Positions 1 through 9,982 of a stretch of 45,000 nucleotides of DNA are shown here, in pieces. The stretch is from Glandiceps talaboti. Lineage: Eukaryota > Hemichordata > Enteropneusta > Spengelidae. The position numbers and the translations under genes were made by a program. The notes below the pieces were generated by a model that saw only the letters and a list, made by a program, of their open reading frames with translations, had not been told where the DNA came from and did not search any database. The stretch is taken from contig NC_135564.1 of NCBI RefSeq assembly GCF_964340395.1, forward strand, positions 14,704,012-14,749,011, given 5' to 3'. Numbering within the stretch: the stretch's first letter is position 1; the number at the start of each line of letters is the position of its first letter.

Positions 1-80
1 AGAAAATATGGGTATTTGAATTTCGTTGAACTATGCATTCAGTAAATTACGAGAGGAAATGTTTGAGCCGGATAATACAA

Positions 81-610
81 TTACAATCACGAAACCTGAA
101 ACAAAACGTCATCACTGTCGGTAAAAATCTTACTAACTAATTTTATCGTCTGGTTCAGCAAAAATCTTACCAACAGTACTAGATTTTATCGTCTGGTTCA
201 GCAAAAATCTTACCAACAGTACTAGATTTTATACTAGTCTGACTCAACAGAAATCTTACCAACACTAGTGCTACATTTTATCGTCTGGCTTAGACCATTC
301 CATCAGAGATATTTGTTGGGAAGACGATAAGATGTTGCAATGTTAGTAAGATTTTTGTTGAGCAGACGATAAAATGTAGCAATATATGTTACTAAGATTT
401 TTGTCTAGCCAGACGATAAGATGTAGCAATATATGTTAAGTAAGACTTTTGTCTAGCCAGACGATAAGATGTAACAATATATGTTACTAAGATTTTTGTC
501 TAGCCAGACGATAAGATGTAGCAATGTTAGTAAGAGCTGACGATAACATGTATCCGTGTTAGTTAGAATTTTTTCGAGCCAGACGACATATTTCGTGATT
601 TTGATTGTAA
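81..610. mobile_element. Foldback-type element with inverted arrays of a ~49-bp unit
   Basis: The ends are inverted: TTACAATCA at 81-89 and its complement TGATTGTAA at 602-610, each followed inward by a CACGAAA box. Inside, about four units with TCGTCTGG...CAAAAATCTTA run forward to about 290. About six units of the complementary sequence (TAAGATTTTTGTC...CCAGACGATAA) run from about 325 to 600. A direct repeat, AGTAAA followed by GGAAATGTTTGA, flanks it at 41-66 and 610-635. No coding capacity is seen. It lies beyond exon 18, probably in an intron. Confidence 0.65.
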
Positions 611-687
611 GTAAACTGTGAAGGGAAATGTTTGACCAATCTAAGGATTCTAGAGACATGAGTCTAACTCTAACTACTGAACTTGTC

Positions 688-691
688 GTCG

Positions 692-741
<50 letters not shown>
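688..741. repeat. (TTG)n microsatellite next to exon 18
   Basis: A run of GTT/TTG triplets, on the gene strand (CAA)n, within 40 bp downstream of the exon 18 donor. Confidence 0.95.
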
Positions 742-742
<1 letters not shown>

Positions 743-774
743 TTATTTTTGTTTGTAATCAATAATATACCTAC

Positions 775-1270
775 CCTGTCTTCTATTAACAGCTTGCAAC
801 AAATCGGGATCTACTTCATCACCGTCGTATCTTTCCGTTACTTCGTCATTCTCATCGTTCCCGGTTGAAAACGAATTATCCTGTCTTCCTTGGGCGAATC
901 CACATGGACAGGTCCCTAATCCCCAATTCCATGTACTTGGATCCGGTTGTTCCACATACCAATCCAGGCATCGTTTCTTAAAATTGACTGTATACTTTGT
1001 ATTTTCCTCAAGACGGAAAATCCATCGTCCTAGTTTGTTGGTATTTCCAGGATTTCGATCCGGTCGGTATTTTTGTTCTAAGGTGGAGAGTTCTGAGTGT
1101 TGCACGTTTCGTACGTACTGGCGATTATATCGGTCTATTCCATGGTATCCTATGATGACGTTATTATTTTCACGTACATGATAGTTCCAGTTCATATCGC
1201 CCTCACGGTAGTTCACTACCACAAAACTATACGTACCATCAGTTGCAAAAGCAGCTTGAAAGGTATTGGT
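775..1270 (-). CDS. Mucin-like gene exon 18: end of NIDO plus AMOP domain
   Basis: This 496-bp exon starts in phase 0. It opens T-N-T-F-Q-A-A-F-A-T-D-G, the last NIDO strand pair. Further on come G-R-W-I-F-R-L-E, R-C-L-D-W-Y, then P-D-P-S-T-W-N-W-G-L-G and C-P-C, followed by a Q-G-R-Q-D-N-S-F stretch. These are AMOP signatures seen in MUC4 and SUSD2. The chosen donor is CAGG|GTAGGT (phase 1). A second GT four bases on (GTATAT) would end the exon at 771. A (CAA)n array follows within 40 bp of the donor. The next exon, expected to start VWD, is outside the window. Confidence 0.9.
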
Positions 1271-1830
1271 CTATTAATGAGCAGACAAGAAAGACAAACA
1301 AATGTTATATTAATTTGGAATGCCTTTTCTCCATTCGCTAGTTGGCAGACTTGCTGAACTTTTGCTTATGCTTCAAATTGTTGAGATGGGCTCGCCACTC
1401 TCACTACCTTCTATTCAGTCATGGCAAATATGGAGCATAGGTTGACGCAGCGATATGCATACAAGTGAAATGGCAGTTGTTTATGTTAAGTTAACGTTCA
1501 AATTAAACTTAGTGCTCGCTTGTCTGATCAGCTAGAAACGATAGCAAGAATTAGCAATGGGGTTCTTGAACATGCCAATCCTGTACATACATTCATCAAC
1601 ACTTCAACATCGGAGCATAAACGTCCTCCTAACTTAAACAATTAAACTTGTAATTTCGAGTTCACTGTACAAGATCTAAAGTTTTATTGTTCACCTTTAA
1701 CGTTAGTTATTTTGCATAATGTGTGCTTCGAATTCGAGCGCTTTTCCAATTTTCTATGTCAGGACAAGACGTTGTTGACGTGTACGCATGGATAATGTAT
1801 ATATATGGATGCATAAATATATCCACTTAC
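1271..1830 (-). other. Intron between exons 17 and 18 of the mucin-like gene
   Basis: 560 bp of unique-looking AT-rich DNA. I see nothing further in it. Confidence 0.8.
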
Positions 1831-2046
1831 ATTTCTTTTAGTATACGCAACTGGAAAAGTTGCAACCTGATACCATGTTATTAATAGTAACCATTCGGCT
1901 TGAAAGTTATCAAAGTTGTTATCTGCATACCACCTTGATGGAAGGCCAGGGTAAGCATCTTTGTTGTTTCGAACTCTTTCGCTCACTGCGTTCAACATAG
2001 CAGTAACAGTTTGACCTGGATTGCTGCCAGCAGTCCCGTCGTAAAC
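1831..2046 (-). CDS. Mucin-like gene exon 17: NIDO domain, third part
   Basis: This 216-bp phase 0-0 exon starts V-Y-D-G-T-A-G-S-N and contains F-Q-A-E-W-L-L-L-I-T-W-Y-Q-V, ending with a tract rich in Tyr, Thr, Lys, Arg and Asn. The W-x-x-x-x-T-W-x-x-V motif is the core NIDO strand pair. The acceptor is TTATACTAG and the donor AAT|GTAAGT. Confidence 0.92.
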
Positions 2047-2149
2047 CTAGTATAAGACAAAGGAAAAGTAGAGAAATCACACAAGTATTTTAAAGTCGGT
2101 GTATTTGCAAAATTGTTACAATGAATTGATGCTGCTACTTAAACAAACA

Positions 2150-2652
2150 TAGAATCCAATTGACCCTTGGAGGTTGTGACGTCATCAGCAGGGAAACTTT
2201 CCCAAAATTCGTTTTGGCAAAAGTCTTCCAAAATGGCAGTACACAGTTAAGCTGAATATGGCGAGCTTTTTACGGAGACTTCGAACTTTCAGGTTCGTAT
2301 AATTTTAATATGCCTCATTCACATTTCCTAAAGTCATATACATATCACACCTAGGAAAATTACAATTTTCTGAAAGTGCCAATTACATATGCAAGTATGT
2401 TTTGTCTCAGCTAAATGGGGAAAACACACTTGAATCTTGTTTGATTTGACCTTCCATTGAAGGTAGAGTGCGTCTCGTGGACTGAAATTCCAAGTTCTTC
2501 AATTAATTCTCTGTAGACTTTGCTATTTGAAAGCTTGTTCCTGTTCCTTGTGAAGTAATATAGAGGGGTTCACCATCTTGATTTCAAGGAAATCGTCAAC
2601 CTCTTATTTCCCAGAGAGTTAACAAAGTATTTGACGGCCATATTGGATTCTA
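2150..2652. mobile_element. Possible DNA-transposon relic with 11-bp inverted ends
   Basis: TAGAATCCAAT at 2150-2160 is repeated inverted as ATTGGATTCTA at 2642-2652, bounding 503 bp inside an intron. No coding sequence or clear target duplication was seen. An 11-bp match alone is weak evidence. Confidence 0.35.
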
Positions 2653-2847
2653 GAGTGACTAAAAGATTTGTATCATTTTGACCTCCATTTCAAAAATATG
2701 TATGATGACCCCCAGAATTTTATTGAACAAAGTAACAGCAAAGATTAAAGAGAGTATTTCCAAGGTGTATTTAACGAAAGAAAGCCTTTTCAAAGCAATT
2801 GTAGTGAATGAAATCACTGTCGAAGAATTATGTAGTTTACCACAAAC

Positions 2848-3015
2848 CTGATAATATACTTCACCAACAGTTTGATCAGACATATCAACATCATCCCAAG
2901 ATACAGCTACCATGGCACCCAATTGTGAACTGTTAAACCCATTGATGTAGGGATTAGGATATGGATATTTGACACCATTTTCATTCACAAACACTAGTAA
3001 TCCGTTATCGGTAAA
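2848..3015 (-). CDS. Mucin-like gene exon 16: NIDO domain, middle part
   Basis: This 168-bp phase 0-0 exon encodes F-T-D-N-G-L-L-V-F, then F-N-S-S-Q-L-G-A-M-V-A-V-S-W-D-D-V-D, ending G-E-V-Y-Y-Q. The A-x-x-W-D-D-x-D pattern followed by V-Y-Y is typical of NIDO. N-S-S is a possible N-glycosylation site. The acceptor is TTCTTTGCAG and the donor CAG|GTTTGT, an uncommon but valid donor. Confidence 0.92.
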
Positions 3016-3227
3016 CTGCAAAGAAAATGTAAGAAACAATCAATACAGCAAATATTTTGTGAAAGATTTTAATCCGTGATGGATATGTTACATAATTACT
3101 AATAGCGCAGGGCCCGCAAATATGTTGCATGTATATTTTACCTTCCGAATACTCACTCAGAATTCATTATAATTTACTACACACATCAACCATAACAAAG
3201 TGTATAGCTCCTACAACGGTTGTTTGG

Positions 3228-3545
3228 GTAGCTTTTAGTTTTAATGACTCATTTACATATTTAATGATTTTCAGTAAATAATTTATATCTTCAAAGTGCA
3301 TATTTCAAACCAGAAATAATTTGATACATACTTCAAACCTAACTAATCGCAAATGTTCTGAAAAGTCCGTTGATGTAGCTTTTAGTTTAGTCATTTGCAT
3401 AACTACTGATTTTTAGTAATTTGGCTATTAAAAATACACCCTCCAAATGCTGTAAAATATGATACATACAAACATAGCTAATCACACATTTCCTGTAAAG
3501 CTTGTTAATGTAGTCGTTTGCATTAATTAAATACGACAACCCAAA
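3228..3545. repeat. Diverged tandem repeat of ~140 bp in a NIDO intron
   Basis: A unit starting GTAGCTTTTAGTTT at 3228 recurs at 3375, and a partial third unit starts near 3510. Shared landmarks are TTTGCAT or TTTACAT, then TGATACATAC, CTAATC and a closing GTTGAT or GTTAAT. The unit lengths are about 147 and 135 bp. Confidence 0.6.
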
Positions 3546-3565
3546 TTTGTTTATTTGATACTTAC

Positions 3566-3726
3566 ATACATATTGTTGTAAAAATCTCCCCAAAATGGAA
3601 ATCCTGTCCGGTGTCGTATGGTCTGTGACACAAGATCAAATGAAGGTGATGGAGAGGCAGCCTTGTCGTAATTTTGACGGAGCTTGAGATCGCCATGATC
3701 AGGACCGTATGGAAACAATATAATCT
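3566..3726 (-). CDS. Mucin-like gene exon 15: NIDO domain, first part
   Basis: This 161-bp exon (phase 1 to phase 0) opens E-I-I-L-F-P-Y-G-P-D-H-G-D, the hallmark start of the MUC4/nidogen-type NIDO domain. It ends T-G-F-P-F-W-G-D-F-Y-N-N-M-Y, where family members have a similar F-P-F-x-G motif. The acceptor is CATCAACAG and the donor TAT|GTAAGT. Confidence 0.92.
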
Positions 3727-4642
3727 CTGTTGATGATAAATACTCATTGTCAGATTGAAAATAGAAACATATTTAATAGTCAAATATCACATTACAGATA
3801 CAGCAGATTATTTTAACACGCAATATCCTATTTGTTAGAATATTGACAGTCGCTTATTTTTTTGTTTTTGAATTTTTCTTTCGTTTGTTTTAATGTATTT
3901 ACTGAGGAAACTGTACATTGTCAAGTACTATTGTCAGCACCGAAAGCGCAATTTTAATGGCGCAATACCACATTTACTTAATATTCTGATAAAAACAAAA
4001 CACAGATACCCATCGAATCGGCAGTCTGCAAATCTGTATGAATGACTGCTACCTTGAAACTTTAATTGTTATTTGTCTTTATTCATTGTTATTTCTCATC
4101 AGCTGGCAGACCTTCAGCCAATAAGTAGTATATATAACGTTTTTGACAAAGAAGCCAGACTGTCATTTTTATACATCATTTACACTCCTACCGTACAATA
4201 TTACCTTTGCGAGTATTTCTCTATTTTTGCTGAATCTATTAGTAAAATTTAAATAATACAATGCTAAAATTCTGTGTCGTTGCCTTACAAGATGTAGCAA
4301 TATAACAAGAGGTGAGTTTCTGGTACTTGCGCAACATATGTGATGTGTTTAAACTGACATTCTTTCACTTACGACCATCGTTCTAGACACACGTTATTAG
4401 TAATAATATCAACTTAAATATGTTATTTCACTATTTCTTTGTAACTCACATCAAGTAGAATTTAAGTAGTTGTATGGGTGATGGACTCGCCTATGTATCT
4501 TTACCTATTTCCATGGTCCCCCACCAGAGTTAATATATAATTTAAGTAATTATATATATTTGTCATCTTTTTCATAACTTTGGTGAAATAAACATTCATT
4601 CATTCATTCATTCATTCATTCATTCATTCACTTCTAACTTAC
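3727..4642 (-). other. Intron between exons 14 and 15 with an ATTC array
   Basis: 916-bp intron. It holds an (ATTC)n microsatellite at 4594-4630, immediately next to the donor of exon 14. Otherwise nothing recognised. Confidence 0.8.
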
Positions 4643-4765
4643 CTTTACAAGTAAAGCCATCGCCTCTATATCCATCATTGCATGTGCATTCATAACCACC
4701 ATCTACATTTGTGCAATACGCGTTAGTGTCACAGTCATCCACATTGTCCGCACATTCGTTTATGT
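4643..4765 (-). CDS. Mucin-like gene exon 14: calcium-binding EGF-like domain 10
   Basis: This 123-bp phase 1-1 exon starts D-I-N-E-C-A-D, followed by D-D-C-D-T-N-A-Y-C and C-T-C-N-D-G-Y-R-G-D-G. It is a classic nidogen/fibrillin-type calcium-binding EGF with six cysteines. The acceptor is GGTTATACAG and the donor AAAG|GTAAGT. It is the last EGF before NIDO. Confidence 0.94.
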
Positions 4766-4936
4766 CTGTATAACCAAGGAGAACGTTTAGTGACATTGAA
4801 GTTGAGTCATCCGATCATGGTAACAAAAGATGTCAGAAGGACATTTAATTATTTCTTATTAGGTATTGAAATCAATGTGTTCTTCGCATGATTTTTTCCT
4901 ATGAGTCAGTCCCTTTATATGATACCATTTTCATTA

Positions 4937-5320
4937 CAGCTACAAATGAAGAAGACTTGGTGTTTCACTCATAAGACATGACATTAATACACACCCTACC
5001 CTCAGACAACTTCTAATGCAAAAGAAACAATTACATAGGTGCCATACACAGTGGGGATGTAAAAGAAGTGAAGTTGAAATGTTGATTATCGGTTAGAAAA
5101 TAAACAATTGCAGCCATTAAAATCATCAAGTCCATGTGTAATGTTTTCATTAGAAGTTTGTTTCTACTGCACTGTGGAAGAATAGCAATGCTTATTAGTG
5201 TTCAAAGTGATTGGGCAAATGATCCTGCTGTGTCTGTAGTAAGTGTTAGTCTATGTATAGATATGTGTCAAAAACGCAATGCCCAATGAGTGAAACACTA
5301 AGCCTACATCATTTTAGTTA
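4937..5320. mobile_element. MITE copy 1 (TIRs, TA target), in an intron
   Basis: This 384-bp non-coding element has inverted ends of about 30 bp around the core CTTGGTGTTTCACTCAT; the other end is ATGAGTGAAACACTAAG. TA flanks it at 4935-4936 and 5321-5322. It aligns along its whole length with the copy at 36639-37041, sharing for example CAACTTCTAATGCAAAAG and AAACAATTGCAGCCATTAAAA. TA targets and TIRs fit a Tc1/mariner-like non-autonomous element; that class is inferred. Confidence 0.8.
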
Positions 5321-5622
5321 TATCTCCCATGACATACAGTGAAATGTTAGTACATGGTCTGAAAATTGATAATAATTATTTGTTAACTGGTTACAACTCT
5401 TCTTCTTCTACGGATGTCTACATCACAAAATAATGTAGAATTAATAAATTTGACAATTCTTTATTTAAAATAATAGAATTTTGTATGATGTTTCATTGAA
5501 AAGATGGAAAAAATACATACTTTTACAGCTTGAATTTTGCTATCTCTAAAACCTTATACCTGTGCCAAAATTTAGTTGGTCGTTGATTCCCTAAATCAAA
5601 TGATTTCAGACATCTCTCTTAC

Positions 5623-5763
5623 CTATGCACGTTTCACTGTCGGAATCCAAGCGATATCCATGGTTACATACACAGTAATAACCTCTTGGGTCTTGGGTTC
5701 GGTCAACATTCATACAATCATTATTACAGCTGTGAAGGCTTGAATTTTCACATTCATTGATAT
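5623..5763 (-). CDS. Mucin-like gene exon 13: calcium-binding EGF-like domain 9
   Basis: This 141-bp phase 1-1 exon is the longest EGF exon. It starts D-I-N-E-C-E-N, followed by H-S-C-N-N-D-C, then a long T-Q-D-P-R-G insertion before Y-Y-C-V-C-N-H-G-Y and a final T-C. All six cysteines are present. The acceptor is CTTTCTCAG and the donor CATAG|GTAAGA. A tetranucleotide array begins about 65 bp upstream of its acceptor. Confidence 0.93.
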
Positions 5764-5829
5764 CTGAGAAAGGGGAAACAGACTTAATCTGCAATGTCGA
5801 CATTTTTAGCAACGTAATGCACGTGATTT

Positions 5830-6260
5830 GTATGTATGTATGTATGTATGTATGTATGTATGTATGTATGTATGTATGTATGTATGTATGTATGTATGTA
5901 TGTATGTATGTGTGTGTGTGTATGTATGTATGTATGTATGTATGTGTGTGTGTCTGTATGTATGTATGTATGTATGTATGTATGTATGTATGTATGTATA
6001 TATGTATGCATGTATGTATGTATGTATGTATGTATGTATGTATGTGTGTGTGTCTGTATGTATGTATGTGTGTATGTATGTATGTATGTATGTATGTATG
6101 TATGTATGTATGTATGTATGTATGTATGTGTGTGTATGTATGTATTTTTAATACGCATGCATGCATATGTATATGTATGTATGTATGTATGTATGTATTT
6201 ATTTATTCATTTATTTATTTATTTATTTATATATTAATTTATTCATTCATTCATTTATTC

Positions 6261-6302
<42 letters not shown>

Positions 6303-6318
6303 TTTATTTTTTTTATTT
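5830..6318. repeat. Compound (ATGT)n / (ATTT)n microsatellite
   Basis: About 370 bp of TATG units, interrupted by TGTG and TCTG runs, passes into about 120 bp of ATTT units. It lies in the intron between exons 12 and 13. The open frames across it on both strands are repeat artefacts. Confidence 0.97.
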
Positions 6319-6657
6319 ATGTCTACATTATGTGCTTACGATATTTTAGCTATTCTGACAACACTCTTGTATCGAACTTATTTGTAAAGAAACGTTTTGC
6401 TGGAAGATACCTCTAGATTGGAACGAAATAACATATCATAGCCATGGCAGTACGTACTTTTTTTTCAGATTTGACAGATACATCGTCGTAATTCCAGAAC
6501 GAAAAATCAGCTTAGAGTCGTTAAACGCAATTATCATGTCAAAAAGTTGAGATGAATAACAGTCACATTGACTTGAAAAAAAAGAAACCAAATTCATGGT
6601 TCATCAAGTGCTATTAGGTTGACATATGCCTATACGAAGTAACATTCAAAAACTCAC

Positions 6658-6768
6658 CAAGGTCACAGTTCACACCGGTCCAGCCTTCATCGCAGTCACA
6701 TTCGTACATGTTTTCAAGATTATTACAATCTCCATAAGAACAAGGGTTGGGGGCACATTCATCTATAT
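6658..6768 (-). CDS. Mucin-like gene exon 12: calcium-binding EGF-like domain 8
   Basis: This 111-bp phase 1-1 exon starts D-I-D-E-C-A-P, followed by N-P-C-S-Y-G-D-C-N-N and C-D-C-D-E-G-W-T-G-V-N-C. It resembles domain 6 closely (the Y-G-D-C loop), suggesting local exon duplication. The acceptor is TTTGCACAG and the donor CTTG|GTGAGT. Confidence 0.94.
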
Positions 6769-7382
6769 CTGTGCAAATAGATAACACAAAATGTCAAAGG
6801 TCAAGCATGCTGTAGGGACGAATCATGATACGAGTGAACTTGAATGTACGAATTATTTACTAAATCTCATCACATCTTAGGTGCCTGATGATGCCTCTTA
6901 CTGATAACGAAAATCATTGAAAAAGTAAAAGAACAGTTATTTCAGAACAGCATTTCCAAAATATTGTTGAATCCACCACTTTGTGATAATTTACATCATT
7001 CTAATCAAGACTACACAAAATAGACCAATTCACAAAAATCCACTTCTGCATAGAACGGAAACTTCAATGATGATAACCTGCACCGCGAGTTCTTAACGAA
7101 TCATTTGACCAAAAATGTTCACCAGCGAACTAGGTCAGCTGATCATACCGCCACCTAGTGGTCAGATGTAACTACAGAATGTGTCATTCTGATGAGGCTC
7201 ACCGACCAAGACAGAACGGGAGCCCATCGTTAAACTCCTTTGAACTGCTTGTGCGTTGTAACCTTCGTTGTCAACTAGTCACTTGTTTGTCCAAGATTTG
7301 CAGGCATTTTGATATAAAATCTGCCATTATGCAAATTATCAAATTTGCTATGTTTACATAATATGTCGATTTGAATATTTAC
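6769..7382 (-). other. Intron between exons 11 and 12
   Basis: 614 bp. I see no repeat or extra exon in it. Confidence 0.75.
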
Positions 7383-7496
7383 CTTCATGACAGTTACTAC
7401 CTGTCCATCCAGGAGTGCAATGACATGTATAGCTCGCTTTACCATCTGTACAAGAGGCACCATTCTGACACGGTTGACTCCCACATTCGTCGATTT
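7383..7496 (-). CDS. Mucin-like gene exon 11: calcium-binding EGF-like domain 7
   Basis: This 114-bp phase 1-1 exon starts E-I-D-E-C-G-S, followed by Q-P-C-Q-N-G-A-S-C and [12 protein letters not shown]. All six cysteines are present. The acceptor is AATTATAG and the donor GAAG|GTAAAT. The intron between this exon and exon 10 is only 133 bp, the shortest in the gene. Confidence 0.94.
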
Positions 7497-7629
7497 CTAT
7501 AATTGGAGAATTTAAATAAAATTACTTAAGTATTTTGTAGACGGATATTAAAATTAATTCTAGTTTGTAATTTTATAAACTCAACCACTTGATTTACAAA
7601 AACAAAACGTGAGGGAATATAAAACTTAC

Positions 7630-7740
7630 CCTGATCACAGTTAGTCCCTTCATAGCCCTTCCAGCAAACACAGTTGTAAGCATTGACTAAATCCGTACAG
7701 TCGCCATATTGACATGGGTATGATTCACATTCATTTATTT
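7630..7740 (-). CDS. Mucin-like gene exon 10: calcium-binding EGF-like domain 6
   Basis: This 111-bp phase 1-1 exon starts E-I-N-E-C-E-S, followed by Y-P-C-Q-Y-G-D-C and C-V-C-W-K-G-Y-E-G-T-N-C. All six cysteines are present. The acceptor is ACTTTGCAG and the donor CAGG|GTAAGT. Confidence 0.94.
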
Positions 7741-7787
7741 CTGCAAAGTTAATGGCATTTTGTTACATTTCATTACTTTATTAACAT

Positions 7788-8062
7788 TAAATGATATGAC
7801 ATACAAATGACATGACATTCAAATGACATACCAATGACACGAAATGATATGACATACCAATGACATGATATTCAAATGACATACCAATGACATGAAATGA
7901 TATGACATACAAATGACATGACATTCAAATGACATACCAATGACATGAAATGATATGACATACAAATGACATGACATTCAAATGACATACCAATGATATG
8001 AAATGATATGACATACCAATGACCCACCCATGACGACATGACATGACACACAATGACATTCC
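7788..8062. repeat. ATGACAT-type minisatellite
   Basis: Irregular tandem copies of ATGACATACAAATGACATGACATTC with variants (ACCAATGACATGAAATGAT). They fill most of the intron between exons 9 and 10. Confidence 0.9.
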
Positions 8063-8124
8063 CATTGTAAACTGCTTTAAGTGTACATTTGTGATACCTA
8101 ATACAATAACTAATTAGAACTCAC

Positions 8125-8241
8125 CTTTGTTACATGTTAACCCAGTATATCCTGGAAAACATGTGCAATTGAAAGCGTTCTCTAAATTATTGCAGGTGCC
8201 ATTTACACACGGGTTAACTTTGGGATGGCATTCATCAATAT
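8125..8241 (-). CDS. Mucin-like gene exon 9: calcium-binding EGF-like domain 5
   Basis: This 117-bp phase 1-1 exon starts D-I-D-E-C-H-P, followed by N-P-C-V-N-G-T-C-N-N and C-T-C-F-P-G-Y-T-G-L-T-C. It matches the calcium-binding EGF pattern, with six cysteines. The acceptor is TTATATAG and the donor CAAAG|GTGAGT. Confidence 0.94.
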
Positions 8242-8631
8242 CTATATAAAGAAACAATAAAACATATTGGTCAATTGTTACACAGTATTTCAAATCAAAC
8301 TATAAATTCACAATTTTACAATTTGTCAAGATCTACATTTCTTAAAAACAGCGATCAAAGATGTGCTTTTTTAATATATATGTCATGTTACTCAAAAAAC
8401 GATGTTAAAATATTTCAATATATTTCAGCAAAGACATGTTTATAATTTTATTTGAATTTAAGAATTGCAGATATTCCAATGTGTATTTTAGAACCAGTCT
8501 AGATTCTGTGTTTGCAACAATTTTAGAATTAGGATAAAAAAATACGAATTTTCGTCTGTGATTGGTTCCTGTGAATTCAAGTGAAAGAAATATCAACATT
8601 ATACCAATGAATGTATTGTTTTGTTTATTTA

Positions 8632-8633
<2 letters not shown>

Positions 8634-8712
<79 letters not shown>

Positions 8713-8730
8713 TTGTTTGTTTGTTTGTTT
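8634..8730. repeat. (TGTC)n then (TGTT)n microsatellite
   Basis: A run of TCTG units passes into TGTT units, close to the donor of exon 8. It is intronic. Confidence 0.96.
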
Positions 8731-8757
8731 ACTGAGTTTCAAGGTTCACTGTCTTAC

Positions 8758-8880
8758 CAGTACATGTCTTCCCATCATCCTCTCTGAGAAAACCATGTCT
8801 GCATCGACATTCATAATACCCAGGTTTATTGTAGCAAAAATGTGAACATCCGTGAAGACCATTTGAACATTCATCCTCGT
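8758..8880 (-). CDS. Mucin-like gene exon 8: EGF-like domain 4
   Basis: This 123-bp phase 1-1 exon encodes D-E-D-E-C-S-N-G, then H-G-C-S-H-F-C, E-C-R-C and a final T-C. This is a fibulin-like EGF with a calcium-binding start. The acceptor is TTTTTGAGCAG and the donor ACTG|GTAAGA. A (TCTG)n array begins about 50 bp past the donor. Confidence 0.93.
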
Positions 8881-9159
8881 CTGCTCAAAAAGATGGATCA
8901 ATAAATATAGAATATGAAAAAACATTGATGACAAATTCTGTAAAGATAAGTTAGTAATAAAATGAACAACTTGTACAATCTAAATATTGACAGATAATTC
9001 CCATACTTAGCTCATTAACGTCAAACTAGTGTATGGATCCTGTTCAAGACAGTTGTGTGATCTGAGTAGTTATATAGTGTATCAACAATTTCATTAGCCA
9101 TTTATTTCGACTCGATTCCTAATACAGTGTGCAGATTATATCAAAAACCTCATACATAC

Positions 9160-9282
9160 CTACACATAAATCGTCAAAGTAACTGTCCAATTTGTATCCA
9201 TTTGCACAAATACACCTTTGCACATCATCGATAACTTTGCACGACCCGGATTCACACTTCTTAATGCACTCGGGGCGGCCAG
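9160..9282 (-). CDS. Mucin-like gene exon 7: EGF-like domain 3
   Basis: This 123-bp phase 1-1 exon has six cysteines in EGF spacing (P-E-C, K-K-C, G-S-C, R-C-I-C and a final L-C). It is the most divergent of the ten, with an A-G-R-P-E start and a long last loop. The acceptor is CCTCACAG and the donor TGTAG|GTATGT. Confidence 0.88.
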   Translation of the reverse strand: MAAPSALRSVNPGRAKLSMMCKGVFVQMDTNWTVTLTIYV

Positions 9283-9370
9283 CTGTGAGGAGAAAAAAAA
9301 TATATACATACTAATTTTAGACGGTTGTGTTTAAGATTTTGCCTATTATCCGTCTATAAAGTTGTCTTGT

Positions 9371-9409
9371 CAGTCAGTCAGTCAGTCAGTCAGTCAGTCA
9401 GTCAGTCAG
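9371..9409. repeat. (CAGT)n microsatellite
   Basis: About ten CAGT units in the intron between exons 6 and 7. Confidence 0.95.
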
Positions 9410-9656
9410 CCACAGTCATCTTTCCAATTATTTAAGCTATATAACCTTGTGTTTGTTAATCATAAAGATTAGCATCAGTTCATTTGAATATTTCAACATC
9501 TCGTAACACGCTAATATTTTAAGCCATGCCTCATAGCAAACCTTTAAGACCGAAATATATAACAGATGAATGAAGACATAATAGCTAGCCATTTTATCTA
9601 AATAGTGTATCTCGTTTTTCTTCCTTTAGTTTTGTTCTTGTTGTGAAAATATCCAG

Positions 9657-9718
9657 TATGTATGTATGTATGTATGTATGTATGTATGTATGTATGTATG
9701 TATGTATGTGTGTGTGTG
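9657..9718. repeat. (TATG)n microsatellite with a TG tail
   Basis: About thirteen TATG units followed by TGTGTGTG, in the same intron as the CAGT array. Confidence 0.95.
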
Positions 9719-9868
9719 AGTCATTGAAATCAAACATTAAAATAGGAATGTTTTGCGAACATAGCTCTATATTGTGACGTAATCGCCATTTTCTGAGTCC
9801 ATCATTTCACGATATCATCTTAATATAATATAATATGATAAACTTTATAAACTCGCTATACATCTTAC

Positions 9869-9982
9869 CCGTAGAACAGTTTTGTCCTTGGTATCCAGGC
9901 AAACATGTACAGGAATAACCATCTTTTTTGTTGTTACACGTTGCGCCATTTTTGCACGGTTGACGAAGACACCAATTTATGT
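9869..9982 (-). CDS. Mucin-like gene exon 6: EGF-like domain 2
   Basis: This 114-bp phase 1-1 exon encodes a six-Cys EGF domain starting D-I-N-W-C, with P-C-K-N-G-A-T-C and C-T-C-L-P-G-Y-Q-G-Q-N-C. Trp replaces the usual Glu before the first Cys, so calcium binding is doubtful. The acceptor is TTTTTTCAG and the donor ACGG|GTAAGA. Confidence 0.94.

Noticed and set aside
5757-6416. Open frames of MYVC or THIHTY repeats on both strands
   Set aside because: Pure translation of the ATGT/ATTT microsatellite. The same applies at 11536-11930 and 37632-37957.
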